Positions 28,085 through 35,941 of a DNA stretch of 57,127 nucleotides are shown here, one piece after another; position 1 is the stretch's first letter; each line of letters begins with the position of its first letter. Source of the stretch: Clostridia bacterium (GTDB lineage Bacteria > Bacillota > Clostridia > Christensenellales > QALW01); the NCBI GenBank assembly GCA_017516345.1, contig JAFXDC010000034.1, positions 1-57,127 of the forward strand. The letters are read 5' to 3'. The position numbers were made by a program, and so were the translations under genes. The notes under the pieces were generated by a model, which saw only the letters and a program-made list of their open reading frames with translations, ran no database searches and was not told where the DNA came from.

Positions 28085-28823
28085 CCGCGTCTGCTTCTCA
28101 TACGGAAAAAATCAAATACTTAAGGATATCACCGTCGAGATCGGAAATGGCCTTACCGTTATCCTGGGGGAAAACGGAAGCGGAAAAAGCACCCTTTTGC
28201 GCATAATGGCGGGGCATATAAGAGCGCTCGGGTGTGAGCTCGACGGCGTCCCCGTAAGCTTGATCCCCCCACGAAAAAGAGCAAAAAGCATTGCATATCT
28301 GGCTCAAAACGGGTATATTTCTGCCGATATCACGGTGGAGGATGCCGTTTTGCTCGGAAGATACTGCTACACAGGCATACTTTCAGCATACTCCGAGGCG
28401 GACAGAACGGCCGCCTGGGGCGCCATCCAAAGATGCGGCATATCGCATCTGGCTGATAAAAGCGTGCTCACCCTCAGCGGCGGAGAGCTTAAAATGACCC
28501 TGCTTGCCTGCACCCTTGCCCAACTTGAGATGGGCCATCTTCTGCTTGACGAGCCCACAAACGACCTTGATATCCACCGCAAGCTTAAGCTGATGAGCAT
28601 TATCAAGGACATATCCCGCACAGGATGCGTGGTCGCCGTGCTACACGACCTCGAAATAGCCGCCAATTATGCCGACAATGTTATTATTCTGCACAATGGC
28701 AAAATATACGCAAGCGGCACGCCCGAGGAGACTCTAACCCCCAAGGCCCTCGCAGAGGTCTGGCACATAAACGCCCGCCTGGAAAGGGGCAAGAACGGAT
28801 ATTATCTTGATATCACAAAATAA
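28071..28823 (+). CDS. btuD: ABC importer ATP-binding protein, BtuD-like
   Basis: 250-residue ATPase. The ATG at 28071 is chosen because AAGGAGG is 8 nt upstream, giving a 14-nt overlap with the permease gene. Walker A is GENGSGKST, the Q-loop is AYLAQNGYIS, the signature is LSGGELK, Walker B is LLLDEPTNDLDI, and the switch His is in VLHDLEIAANYAD. The layout and the missing outer-membrane partner fit a Gram-positive cobalamin importer of the BtuFCD type. The operon ends at the hairpin at 28843-28900. Confidence 0.88.
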   Translation: MLSLDRVCFSYGKNQILKDITVEIGNGLTVILGENGSGKSTLLRIMAGHIRALGCELDGVPVSLIPPRKRAKSIAYLAQNGYISADITVEDAVLLGRYCYTGILSAYSEADRTAAWGAIQRCGISHLADKSVLTLSGGELKMTLLACTLAQLEMGHLLLDEPTNDLDIHRKLKLMSIIKDISRTGCVVAVLHDLEIAANYADNVIILHNGKIYASGTPEETLTPKALAEVWHINARLERGKNGYYLDITK

Positions 28824-28842
28824 GCTGTTGACCCTAACACAA

Positions 28843-28905
28843 AGGGAGGCATGGTGCGATGTCCTTAACGGACGTCACGTCATGCCTCCCGTAATTTTTA
28901 TTATT
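28843..28905. terminator. Bidirectional terminator between btuD and the lipoprotein gene
   Basis: GGGAGGCATG and CATGCCTCCC are the arms of a long hairpin, followed on the plus strand by a T-rich run. It lies between convergent genes. Confidence 0.75.
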
Positions 28906-28928
28906 GATCTTCTTTCTCGTGCTCTAGC

Positions 28929-30125
28929 TTACCAAGCTTCACTTTCCAGCTCGGAGACTCTCACCGTGTATTCTTCGGACGGGTCAATTTCGCTTAAGGG
29001 TATACTTATTATATCACTTCTGAATTTATCTCCCTTGGCGATACCACTTAAATACACCTCTTCTGTATAAATTACAAATCCATCCTTATCACACAGTTTT
29101 ATCATAAAGCCATCCGGTACCCGATCTATTGCATCTATACCATTGTTGCTATAGGTCTTTTCACCCTCTGCCTGCAGCAATAAGCACGGTTCATCAGAGT
29201 TATCAATTCCATATTTTACTCCGGTTATTTTCAGCTTTGACTGCAGCTCTGACTCTCCCAGAATCATCATTGTCATTACCTTTACTTCAACAGGTAGCGA
29301 CGGCGCATAAACGCTCACGTCATCCACGGGAAGGTTTTGTACGTTTGTGCCGTAGTCTTCCCAATACAATTCGCCGCTGACAACGTCGAGCCGCACTCTC
29401 CCGTTTACGGTTTTGCCCATACCTACTTCGCTTTGGGGTATGAACAGCGCTACGATCGGCACGCCTAAGTAGGTATAATAGTCGTTCTCAGTAAAAGAGT
29501 GCTCCTTGTTATATCTTACGACGCCCTTGTCATCAACGATATTTATATTTACCGTGCCGTTTATCTTCTTATAGTTTTTATCCACATCATAAAAACAGAA
29601 TTGAACGTAATAACCGTTATTGTCGGCATTATAACTAAAGCTTAAGTCTGATATATATTCCGCTTCAAGCTCATACGGAAGGATCTGCACCGTTTGGTTG
29701 AAATCCTCAAAATACGTATCAAAAAATGAAGCACCGCATTCGACGTTGAGCGACACCTTACCGTTAGGGGTCGTGCCCGTTGCCAGATCGCTCTCCGGTA
29801 TGTAGATCCTTACTATGCGCTCCTGCTTGCCGGTCTGCTCGTTATAGAACGTGAAAAAGTCGCTCTTTTTAAAGCTATGCTTTTTACTGTATCTTTCAAG
29901 CCCGTTGTCATCAACGATCTTTACCTCTGCATTTCCGTTTGTCACTATGTAATTTTCTTTGTCGTCATAAAATGCAAATTCAACGTAATAATTGCTTTTA
30001 TTCTCGTCATAGCCAAAATACAAGCTTGTTATATACGCCGCTTTTTCAGAGCCGTTCGGAAAGTTGCTGCAGCCACTTGAGATCAAAAGCATCAGCATCA
30101 ACAATATAACAAGAATTTTTTTCAT
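28929..30125 (-). CDS. Lipoprotein of unknown function with an internal duplication
   Basis: 398-residue protein not recognised as a named family. The ATG at 30125 has GGAGGG 7 nt upstream. The N-terminus is a lipoprotein signal (LLMLLISSGC). Residues about 30-165 and 165-300 are two copies of one domain: AAYITSLYFGYDENKSNYYV aligns with AEYISDLSFSYNADNNGYYV, NAEVKIVDDNGLERYSKKHSF with TVNINIVDDKGVVRYNKEHSF, and NGKVSLNVEC with NGRVRLDVVS. A third, different part follows. All predicted strands suggest beta-sandwich domains outside the cell. It is divergent from a ribbon-helix-helix gene and may be controlled by it. Confidence 0.85.
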   Translation of the reverse strand: MKKILVILLMLMLLISSGCSNFPNGSEKAAYITSLYFGYDENKSNYYVEFAFYDDKENYIVTNGNAEVKIVDDNGLERYSKKHSFKKSDFFTFYNEQTGKQERIVRIYIPESDLATGTTPNGKVSLNVECGASFFDTYFEDFNQTVQILPYELEAEYISDLSFSYNADNNGYYVQFCFYDVDKNYKKINGTVNINIVDDKGVVRYNKEHSFTENDYYTYLGVPIVALFIPQSEVGMGKTVNGRVRLDVVSGELYWEDYGTNVQNLPVDDVSVYAPSLPVEVKVMTMMILGESELQSKLKITGVKYGIDNSDEPCLLLQAEGEKTYSNNGIDAIDRVPDGFMIKLCDKDGFVIYTEEVYLSGIAKGDKFRSDIISIPLSEIDPSEEYTVRVSELESEAW

Positions 30126-30153
30126 TTTTGTTCCCTCCGTATTCTTTTGTAAT

Positions 30154-30182
30154 ATTATATCACACCGTATTATGAATTGCAA
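30154..30182 (-). promoter_or_regulatory. Promoter of the duplicated-domain lipoprotein
   Basis: TTGCAA (30177-30182) and TATAAT (30154-30159) on the minus strand, 17-bp spacer. The -35 box overlaps the first TTGCAATACA repeat. Confidence 0.75.
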
Positions 30183-30236
30183 TACATTTGTAATGCATAT
30201 ATTTATTACTTTTTGCAATACAATAGTCTTGCAAGG
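30177..30236. promoter_or_regulatory. Repeated TTGCAATACA, putative operator
   Basis: TTGCAATACA occurs at 30177-30186 and 30213-30222. A similar sequence in the opposite orientation (GCATTACAA) lies at about 30188-30196, and another TTGCAA at about 30229. They lie between divergent promoters next to a ribbon-helix-helix gene. An autoregulatory site is inferred. Confidence 0.5.
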
Positions 30237-30245
30237 GGTGATGCA

Positions 30246-30434
30246 ATGAAAAAATTCAAAATACCCTCCATACCGCCAACCACCAACAAATGCATACGTT
30301 TCCCAAACGACGTAATAGAAAAGGTTGAGCAAGCGATAAACGGCACAAGCTGCACCTTTTCGGCATTCGTGGTGGAGGCGGTGAGGGCGGCGCTCGAAAG
30401 TATTGAGGAGTCCGCAGACCAAGATTCGGACTGA
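30246..30434 (+). CDS. Small ribbon-helix-helix protein, YlcI/YnfO-like
   Basis: 62-residue protein. The ATG at 30246 has AAGGGG 7 nt upstream. The pattern is a short strand (KCIRFPNDVIEKVEQAI) followed by two helices (TFSAFVVEAVRAALE), as in Arc/MetJ-type repressors; the resemblance is to the YlcI/YnfO family. It should act as a dimer on DNA. Its gene starts 121 bp from the divergent lipoprotein start and repeated TTGCAATACA sites lie between. Nothing shows a toxin partner. Such proteins are common on mobile elements, but here it has its own terminator. Confidence 0.72.
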   Translation: MKKFKIPSIPPTTNKCIRFPNDVIEKVEQAINGTSCTFSAFVVEAVRAALESIEESADQDSD

Positions 30435-30452
30435 CATCCCGCGCCAAGCCTT

Positions 30453-30477
30453 AAAAGCATCCTTTGGATGCTTTTTT
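30453..30477 (+). terminator. Terminator of the ribbon-helix-helix gene
   Basis: AAAAGCATCC-TTT-GGATGCTTTT followed by T residues. Confidence 0.85.
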
Positions 30478-30508
30478 ATTATTGACCCATCCAACTTCGT
30501 TTTACATA

Positions 30509-30537
30509 TTGACTTTGGTTTTTCGATGCTATATAAT
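30509..30537 (+). promoter_or_regulatory. Promoter of the PHP gene
   Basis: TTGACT (30509-30514) and TATAAT (30532-30537), 17-bp spacer, 50 nt before the ATG. Confidence 0.75.
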
Positions 30538-30586
30538 ATCATCAGGCATGATACTTATATTTTCAATGGAAAGGGATGGCTTAAAA

Positions 30587-31501
30587 ATGATAAAGAGAGC
30601 CTTTACTGAAGACGGCAACTGGTACAAGGGAAATCTGCACACCCACACCACCGCATCCGACGGAACCATCACCCAAGAGGAGACCGTACGTATTTACAGG
30701 GATGCCAAATACGACTTTTTGGCGCTTACCGAGCACAACACCTACACCGACACCACAAAATACGACAGCGAAAGCTTCATCACCATTGCCGGCGCAGAGC
30801 CCATGCTGTGGCACAACAGCAGAGAGACCGCCTTTACCGCGCATATAGTGTGCATAGGCATACCGGGTAAGATAAAATTCAAGGACGGTCAGGTGCTTGA
30901 ATACGATAACGGCATGAGCACCGCCGACTTCATCTCCTGGCTTAAGGAAAACGGCAACTACACCATTTTCGCGCATCCCAACTGGTCGCGCACAAGGTTT
31001 GAGCATTTTTGCGATTGTCTTGGTGATGCCGATGCCATCGAGGTGTACAACCACGGGGTCGAAGGGGACAGCTGGAGCGAGGCATGGCTGGATTGCGCTC
31101 TTTGGGGCGGCAAAAGGGTATGGGCCACCGCCTCGGACGATATCCACAGATATTATAACCTTATGGGCGGCTTTGTAATGTGCAAGGCTCCCTCACTTAC
31201 AAAGGAAAACATAGTAAATTCCCTTATTACGGGCAATTTCTACGCATCAACGGGCGCTCTCATTGATGATTTTTGGACCGATGGCGACACTGCCTACGTT
31301 ACCTGCCCGCCCGCAAAGAGAATAACCTTTATAAGGGATATGTATCCCTCGCAAACCGTTTATGACAGAAGCGGCAAGGGCAAGACCTTTACAAGCGCAA
31401 GCTGCAAGCTTGTAAGCACCGACGGGAAGCATCAGTTCATACGCTGCAGGGTGGAGTCCGACGACGGAGTTGCCCTCACCCAACCCATATTTTTTGATTG
31501 A
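30587..31501 (+). CDS. PHP-domain metal-dependent phosphoesterase
   Basis: 304-residue protein. The ATG at 30587 is preceded by GGAAAGGG. The PHP signature begins at about residue 16 (NLHTHTTASDGT), continues with LALTEHN, and has further metal-type residues in IFAHPNWSR and ATASDDIH. The family hydrolyses phosphoesters with two or three metal ions; the substrate is unknown. The C-terminal third is beta-rich and could be an accessory domain. It stands alone between a promoter and a terminator. Confidence 0.85.
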   Translation: MIKRAFTEDGNWYKGNLHTHTTASDGTITQEETVRIYRDAKYDFLALTEHNTYTDTTKYDSESFITIAGAEPMLWHNSRETAFTAHIVCIGIPGKIKFKDGQVLEYDNGMSTADFISWLKENGNYTIFAHPNWSRTRFEHFCDCLGDADAIEVYNHGVEGDSWSEAWLDCALWGGKRVWATASDDIHRYYNLMGGFVMCKAPSLTKENIVNSLITGNFYASTGALIDDFWTDGDTAYVTCPPAKRITFIRDMYPSQTVYDRSGKGKTFTSASCKLVSTDGKHQFIRCRVESDDGVALTQPIFFD

Positions 31502-31510
31502 TCATATCTT

Positions 31511-31538
31511 GACCGCCGACAGGCGGTCATATTTTTAT
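31511..31538 (+). terminator. Terminator of the PHP gene
   Basis: GACCGCC-GACA-GGCGGTC followed by ATATTTTTATT. Confidence 0.85.
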
Positions 31539-31543
31539 TCAAT

Positions 31544-31573
31544 AAGATCCGTTCACTATCGCGAACGGATCTT
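31544..31573 (-). terminator. Terminator-like hairpin of the membrane XRE gene
   Basis: AAGATCCGTTC / GAACGGATCTT, an 11-bp perfect stem. The T run on the minus side is short, so termination may be weak. Confidence 0.6.
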
Positions 31574-31602
31574 AGCTTATTTACTTGGCAAGAATCAACT
31601 CA

Positions 31603-32622
31603 TCACCAGAATTTTGTGAATCCAAAATCCTCGAAGGAGTACTTAATGTGCTCGACCTTAATGAAATTCTCAAGACACTCAAGCAGATCGCAGATACCCA
31701 CACGGCTCATTTCCATAAACTCATCCTGTTGGTTGCTTGAGCCTGTATAGTCAGAGCAGGTCAAGGGATACTTCTTGGTAAACTTACCGGCCTCGATCGT
31801 GCCCCTTGCCTCGCAAAGAGGCTCGCCCGTGTCTCTGTAATAATATGAAGATATATATTTATACGTACCCGTATGCGTTTTAGGCACTCGCAGGTAAAAA
31901 TTAATGCTGAACTCATCGTTTAAAACGCTATGTAAGCAAAACTCAACGGTGTCGGTATCCCCCCAATAAAATAGTGAGAAGTCTTCTGAAATATATCCGC
32001 CGTAATTATCCGCCGATTTGCTGTAATAGCAGTAATCTCCGTTAAGTGTTCCGTTTTCCACCACAAAATCCTTAAGATATCCGTATATATCCTTCTTGAC
32101 AGGCTTGGGAGTAGGAGTGGGAGTGGGAGCAAGTGTAGGTGTAAGAGAGGGAGTTGGCGCGAGAGTGGGTGTGTCCGTAGGAGCGGGGGTGATCAGGGGA
32201 GTATTTGTGTTAACGGCGGTGCCCGTCTGGCCGTTTACGGTAGATGATACCGTAGGAGTCGTATCTCCTCCGATACCCAAATTAAACCCTCCGTTATGCC
32301 CGAATATGACCGTTACCAAAACCACGGCCGCTATTACAACGGCAACGATGCAGATAACTATCACTGCAACGTTCTTCTTTTTGGGCTTTTCGCTGGTTTT
32401 GGGTGCAACGCCCGCCGCAGACTCGGGTTGTTCGTCCATTAACAGATCGTCTGTGGAAACGTTAAAAAGCTTAGACAAGGCAACTATACTGTCCAAGGAC
32501 GGTTGGGTCTGTCCCGTCTCCCATAGGCTGACGCTTTGCCTTGTAACCTGTAGCTTTTCAGCCAATTCATCCTGAGACATATTGTTGGCCTTGCGATATT
32601 TTCTTATGTTATCACTTAACAA
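31603..32622 (-). CDS. Membrane-anchored XRE regulator with extracytoplasmic domain
   Basis: 339-residue protein. A TTG start at 32622 has AAAGGAAG 7 nt upstream. Residues 1-65 are an HTH domain (MSQDELAEKLQVTRQSVSLWETG), cytoplasmic. A single TM lies at about 84-108, then a Thr/Pro-rich linker (about 135-175) and a globular domain of about 160 residues outside. This is a one-component plan in which an outside domain is tied to a DNA-binding head. The outside domain is not recognised. No processing peptidase is next to it. Target genes are unknown; GH20 lies upstream on the same strand. Confidence 0.85.
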   Translation of the reverse strand: MLSDNIRKYRKANNMSQDELAEKLQVTRQSVSLWETGQTQPSLDSIVALSKLFNVSTDDLLMDEQPESAAGVAPKTSEKPKKKNVAVIVICIVAVVIAAVVLVTVIFGHNGGFNLGIGGDTTPTVSSTVNGQTGTAVNTNTPLITPAPTDTPTLAPTPSLTPTLAPTPTPTPKPVKKDIYGYLKDFVVENGTLNGDYCYYSKSADNYGGYISEDFSLFYWGDTDTVEFCLHSVLNDEFSINFYLRVPKTHTGTYKYISSYYYRDTGEPLCEARGTIEAGKFTKKYPLTCSDYTGSSNQQDEFMEMSRVGICDLLECLENFIKVEHIKYSFEDFGFTKFW

Positions 32623-32651
32623 AAAATCACTTCCTTTTCTAAACTATTGAG

Positions 32652-32680
32652 AGTATACCATTTTATGACTCATTAAACAA
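32652..32680 (-). promoter_or_regulatory. Promoter of the membrane XRE gene
   Basis: TTGTTT (32675-32680) and TATACT (32652-32657) on the minus strand, 17-bp spacer. A CCAAA-TTTGG palindrome lies just upstream. The rest of the 366-nt gap to 32988 holds only the GH20 terminator. Confidence 0.55.
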
Positions 32681-32928
32681 CCAAACTTATTTGGAAAGAT
32701 GTCAAGTAACACTTGCTTTCTTGCTTGCATTACTTTGAAACCCCTCCAAATGCGCCAAAAATCGGGGTTTTGTCGGTATTTCGCAATATCCTCTTAAGAT
32801 CCGTCCATTGACCCTTGGCTTTTTCTTTTTTTGTTTTATGCCTCGGATTATATCACATATATTTCTAAAATGCAATACTCTCCACCCGACCTAATGACTT
32901 GTGCAACGCTTCACCGTTGCCGTAAAAC

Positions 32929-32961
32929 AATACCCCGTCGCATGCAACGGCGGGGCATTTT
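32929..32961 (-). terminator. Terminator of the GH20 gene
   Basis: CCCCG / CGGGG arms around a GCATGC-containing loop; on the minus strand it is followed by TATTGTTTT. Confidence 0.65.
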
Positions 32962-32988
32962 ATGCCTTATTATACTTTTACCGTCGGT

Positions 32989-34374
32989 CTAAGGCCGCAA
33001 AAGCCTTACAAGCCTTTCGGTTTGCTTTTTATGGCTCTCCTCAAACTCTGACCACGCAATATCCGCACCGCTCCAGGTACGCTGGGCAACGCAGGGCAAG
33101 CGCTCTGATACAAGCTCCCGCTCTGCCAGGACACCGTCACGCTCAACGGGGTAGGTCTGTACTATGACGTCTCCCCACGCGCAAAGCTGTCCGCCCTTTA
33201 TCCTTGCAGTCCTTTCGGCTTTATAAAGCCATTGATAAAACACCGACCCGGGATACGCCGCCTTGAAGCTGTACGGATCCCACTCAAGCACCTCCTTGGC
33301 GGGCCAATACTTTGTGGGAGTTACGATATAATTCGGCTCCCATGAGCAGTTTATTATGTCGTAGCCTGCCTCAAGAAGCTCGGGGGTGGTCTGATAATAA
33401 TTCTCCCAGCTCATGACCGTAACGTCCCTGACCATGTGATTAGTATCTTTAATAAAGCCCTCCCACACGATGGGCTTGCGCCCCTTATCCCTTATGACGC
33501 TTGCCGTTTGGCTTATGAAATCGGCAAGGATGACGTGCTCCGCCCCCTGCTTGCCCGTATCTATTCCTCTTTTTTCAGCGTAGCTTAAGCACCTGTCACA
33601 CTCAAGCCATTTGGTGATGGATGCCTCATCACCCCCTATGTGGATATGCTCCGACTGCGGAAACATATCGCAAAGCTCGCAGTAAAGGCTCTTTATCGCC
33701 TCGACCGACTGCTCGGTAAGGCAAATTACTCCGTGATCGCCAAATATCTCGGGATACGCCCTGCAAAAGCTTGCACAATGCCCGGGCAGATCTATTTCGG
33801 GAACTATCCTTACCGAGCGCTCGGTTGCATACCTTACAAGCAGGTCTATCTGCTCGGCACTGTAGCATCTTTCCGGAGTCGAAAGCTTGGGAAAAAGCCT
33901 GCTCGGCAGAGTATAGCCCTGATCGTCGGTGAAATGCAGATGCAGATACTTTATCTTATAATAATAGCACATATCAACGTAGGAAAGCACTATATCAAGC
34001 TCGTGGAAGGAGCGTGCAAGGTCCACAAGCAGACCCCTGTATTCATGCTGTGCCTCATCCTCAATTTTTGCCCTCTGCACGCTGAAGCCGCCCTCTGCGG
34101 GCTCAAGCAGCTGAAGCAGGGTGGCAAAGCCTTGATTTATGCCCTCACGATCACCTTTAATGGTCACGCCTTGCTCGTCCGCCTCAAGGGTATACCCCCT
34201 TTTGTCGCAAAGCACCGTCCTTACGGCTCCGTTCTCGGTCTGCTTAAAGTCCACTCCAAGCCCTTTGGCATACTCGGCAAATATTTCCCCCTCCTTGCAC
34301 GGGACAACGGTAGCGGGGAGGACAAGCATGGCGCCAAGCTCGGCGTTTTTGGGTGTGGGGATGATATTTATCAT
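32989..34374 (-). CDS. GH20 beta-N-acetylhexosaminidase
   Basis: 461-residue cytoplasmic glycosidase, no signal peptide. The ATG at 34374 is chosen because the upstream frame has no site; AAAAGGAGAG lies 23 nt away with a GCGCTT/AAGCGC palindrome between. An N-terminal alpha/beta domain of about 115 residues comes first. The catalytic barrel begins at about YRGLLVDLARSFHE, has LHFTDDQGYTL, VPEIDLPGH, and the catalytic pair Asp249-Glu250 in HIGGDEAS. Members remove terminal GlcNAc or GalNAc. The enzyme probably acts on imported chito-oligosaccharides or peptidoglycan or host-glycan fragments. Confidence 0.93.
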   Translation of the reverse strand: MINIIPTPKNAELGAMLVLPATVVPCKEGEIFAEYAKGLGVDFKQTENGAVRTVLCDKRGYTLEADEQGVTIKGDREGINQGFATLLQLLEPAEGGFSVQRAKIEDEAQHEYRGLLVDLARSFHELDIVLSYVDMCYYYKIKYLHLHFTDDQGYTLPSRLFPKLSTPERCYSAEQIDLLVRYATERSVRIVPEIDLPGHCASFCRAYPEIFGDHGVICLTEQSVEAIKSLYCELCDMFPQSEHIHIGGDEASITKWLECDRCLSYAEKRGIDTGKQGAEHVILADFISQTASVIRDKGRKPIVWEGFIKDTNHMVRDVTVMSWENYYQTTPELLEAGYDIINCSWEPNYIVTPTKYWPAKEVLEWDPYSFKAAYPGSVFYQWLYKAERTARIKGGQLCAWGDVIVQTYPVERDGVLAERELVSERLPCVAQRTWSGADIAWSEFEESHKKQTERLVRLLRP

Positions 34375-34444
34375 GGCTTTTCGTGCGCTTAAAAGCGCTC
34401 TCCTTTTAAGATTTCCGGTCGGATCATTTGACCTGCTTAAAATG

Positions 34445-34473
34445 ATTATACCATGCGGCGATTCAAAAGTCAA
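34445..34473 (-). promoter_or_regulatory. GH20 promoter
   Basis: TTGACT (34468-34473) and TATAAT (34445-34450) on the minus strand, 17-bp spacer. It is divergent from the chromate-type transporter promoter 40 bp away. Confidence 0.75.
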
Positions 34474-34511
34474 TACTAAACAGCCAAGATATAAACGGCA
34501 CGGCGTTTTAA

Positions 34512-34540
34512 TTGCACTTTTTTATAATATGTTGTATAAT
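34512..34540 (+). promoter_or_regulatory. Promoter of the chromate-type transporter
   Basis: TTGCAC (34512-34517) and TATAAT (34535-34540), 17-bp spacer. Confidence 0.75.
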
Positions 34541-34617
34541 CATTACGTTACCGTTTGCATGCCGCAGGGTCTGCAAGCACACTGTAAATATAAAAATGTT
34601 TTTTCGGAGAGCTTACT

Positions 34618-35274
34618 ATGAGTAAAAAATGCAGCTTCAAGGAATATCTTGAGCTTTTCGGGGTCTTTTTGCGGATAGGCGCCTTCACCTTCGGGGGCGG
34701 CTACGCCATGATCCCCCTTCTGCAACGCGAGGTGGCACAAAAGCGCAGCTGGATAACCGACGAGGATATGCTGGAGATCATCGCCATCGCGGAGTCCACC
34801 CCCGGCCCCATCGCAATAAACGCCGCCACCTTTATAGGTCTGCGAAAGGGGGGCGTCCTTGGCTCCACCCTCGCTACGCTCGGCGTGGTGCTGCCGTCGT
34901 ATTTGATAATAATTGCTCTTTCCTTTGTCATAAACGAGGTAAACGACATAAAGCCCGTACAGTACGCCTTCGAGGGCATACGGGTGGGTGTTCTGGCGCT
35001 GGTTTTAAAGGCCTTCATCAATATGTATAAGCAGTTTAAAAAATATCTGTTTTCTTATATCGTTGCCGCCGCCGCGTTCGTGCTTGTGGCATTCCTCGGG
35101 GTAAGCGTTCTGCCCGTCATCATACTGTGCGCCGCCGCAGGCCTTACCTATACCCTTGTGAAAAATAAGCGCTCTGCCAAGAAAAGCGTTGCAGATCAAC
35201 AAGCAGTCAATACCGACGATAAGAGCGTTGCAGATCAACAGGCAGACAATACCGACGATAAGGAGGTGCAATAA
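34618..35274 (+). CDS. ChrA-type chromate transporter, first half
   Basis: 218-residue membrane protein, half of a CHR transporter. The N-terminus has the family motif FLRIGAFTFGGGYAMIPLLQREV and the ESTPGPIAINAATFIG motif near residue 60; about five TM segments follow. The last 30 residues are a hydrophilic tail with two copies of SVADQQAVNTDDK, encoded by a 39-bp tandem duplication. Paired with the next gene, with a 1-nt overlap at the stop. In bacteria of this type the substrate is not proven to be chromate. Confidence 0.9.
   Translation: MSKKCSFKEYLELFGVFLRIGAFTFGGGYAMIPLLQREVAQKRSWITDEDMLEIIAIAESTPGPIAINAATFIGLRKGGVLGSTLATLGVVLPSYLIIIALSFVINEVNDIKPVQYAFEGIRVGVLALVLKAFINMYKQFKKYLFSYIVAAAAFVLVAFLGVSVLPVIILCAAAGLTYTLVKNKRSAKKSVADQQAVNTDDKSVADQQADNTDDKEVQ
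35185..35262 (+). repeat. 39-bp tandem duplication in chrA half 1
   Basis: Two copies (35185-35223 and 35224-35262) differ at only a few positions. They encode a SVADQQ-NTDDK tail and keep the frame. Confidence 0.9.
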
Positions 35275-35864
35275 TGGAATTTCTTGAGCTTTTCCTTACC
35301 TTTTTTAAGATAGGCGCCTTCACCTTCGGCGGAGGATACGCCATGCTTCCCTTCATACAGTCCGAGGTGGCTGCCCACACCGCGTGGGGAATTTCGGGCG
35401 AGGAGCTGATAAACTTCATCGCCATAAGTGAATCCACCCCCGGTCCCTTTGCCATAAACATGGCGACCTATATAGGAAGCACTGTGGGCGGCTCGTACGG
35501 CTTGTGGGGCAACTTTCTCGGCGCCCTCTGTGCCACGTTAGGAGTAGTTCTTCCATCGTTTATAGTAATAATAATCGTTGCACGTCTTTACGATAAATTC
35601 CGCAAAAGCACCGTGATCCAAGGCTGTATGGCGGGACTTAAGCCCGCAGTGGTGGGACTTATCGGCGCGGCACTGCTCTCCATTGCCACCACCGTGCTCT
35701 TCCCCGCAGGCCTTTCCCTTGACGCAGTGCTTAACCTCAAGTTTGCGCTCAGTCTTCTGCTCTTTGGCGGTATGGCGGTGCTTGCAATTAAAAAGGTGCA
35801 CCCTATGATCATAATCGGAATATCTGCGGCACTCGGCATAGGCATGGGATATCTGTGCGCTTAA
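35274..35864 (+). CDS. ChrA-type chromate transporter, second half
   Basis: 196-residue partner. The same family motifs recur: FKIGAFTFGGGYAMLPFIQSEV and SESTPGPFAINMATYIG. It overlaps the first half by one base (TAATG), so the two are coupled in translation and should form one heterodimer. About five TM segments. The substrate is unproven. Confidence 0.9.
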   Translation: MEFLELFLTFFKIGAFTFGGGYAMLPFIQSEVAAHTAWGISGEELINFIAISESTPGPFAINMATYIGSTVGGSYGLWGNFLGALCATLGVVLPSFIVIIIVARLYDKFRKSTVIQGCMAGLKPAVVGLIGAALLSIATTVLFPAGLSLDAVLNLKFALSLLLFGGMAVLAIKKVHPMIIIGISAALGIGMGYLCA

Positions 35865-35881
35865 ATATCTGAGATCAAAAG

Positions 35882-35931
35882 AAAAAACCTGCTTGGTAAT
35901 TGGACCGTATCCAAACCAAACAGGTTTTTAT
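35882..35931. terminator. Bidirectional terminator between chrA and GH78
   Basis: AAAACCTG-CTTGG pairs with CCAAA-CAGGTTTT, with A/T tracts on both sides, between convergent genes. Confidence 0.85.
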
Positions 35932-35941
35932 TATTCTTAAA

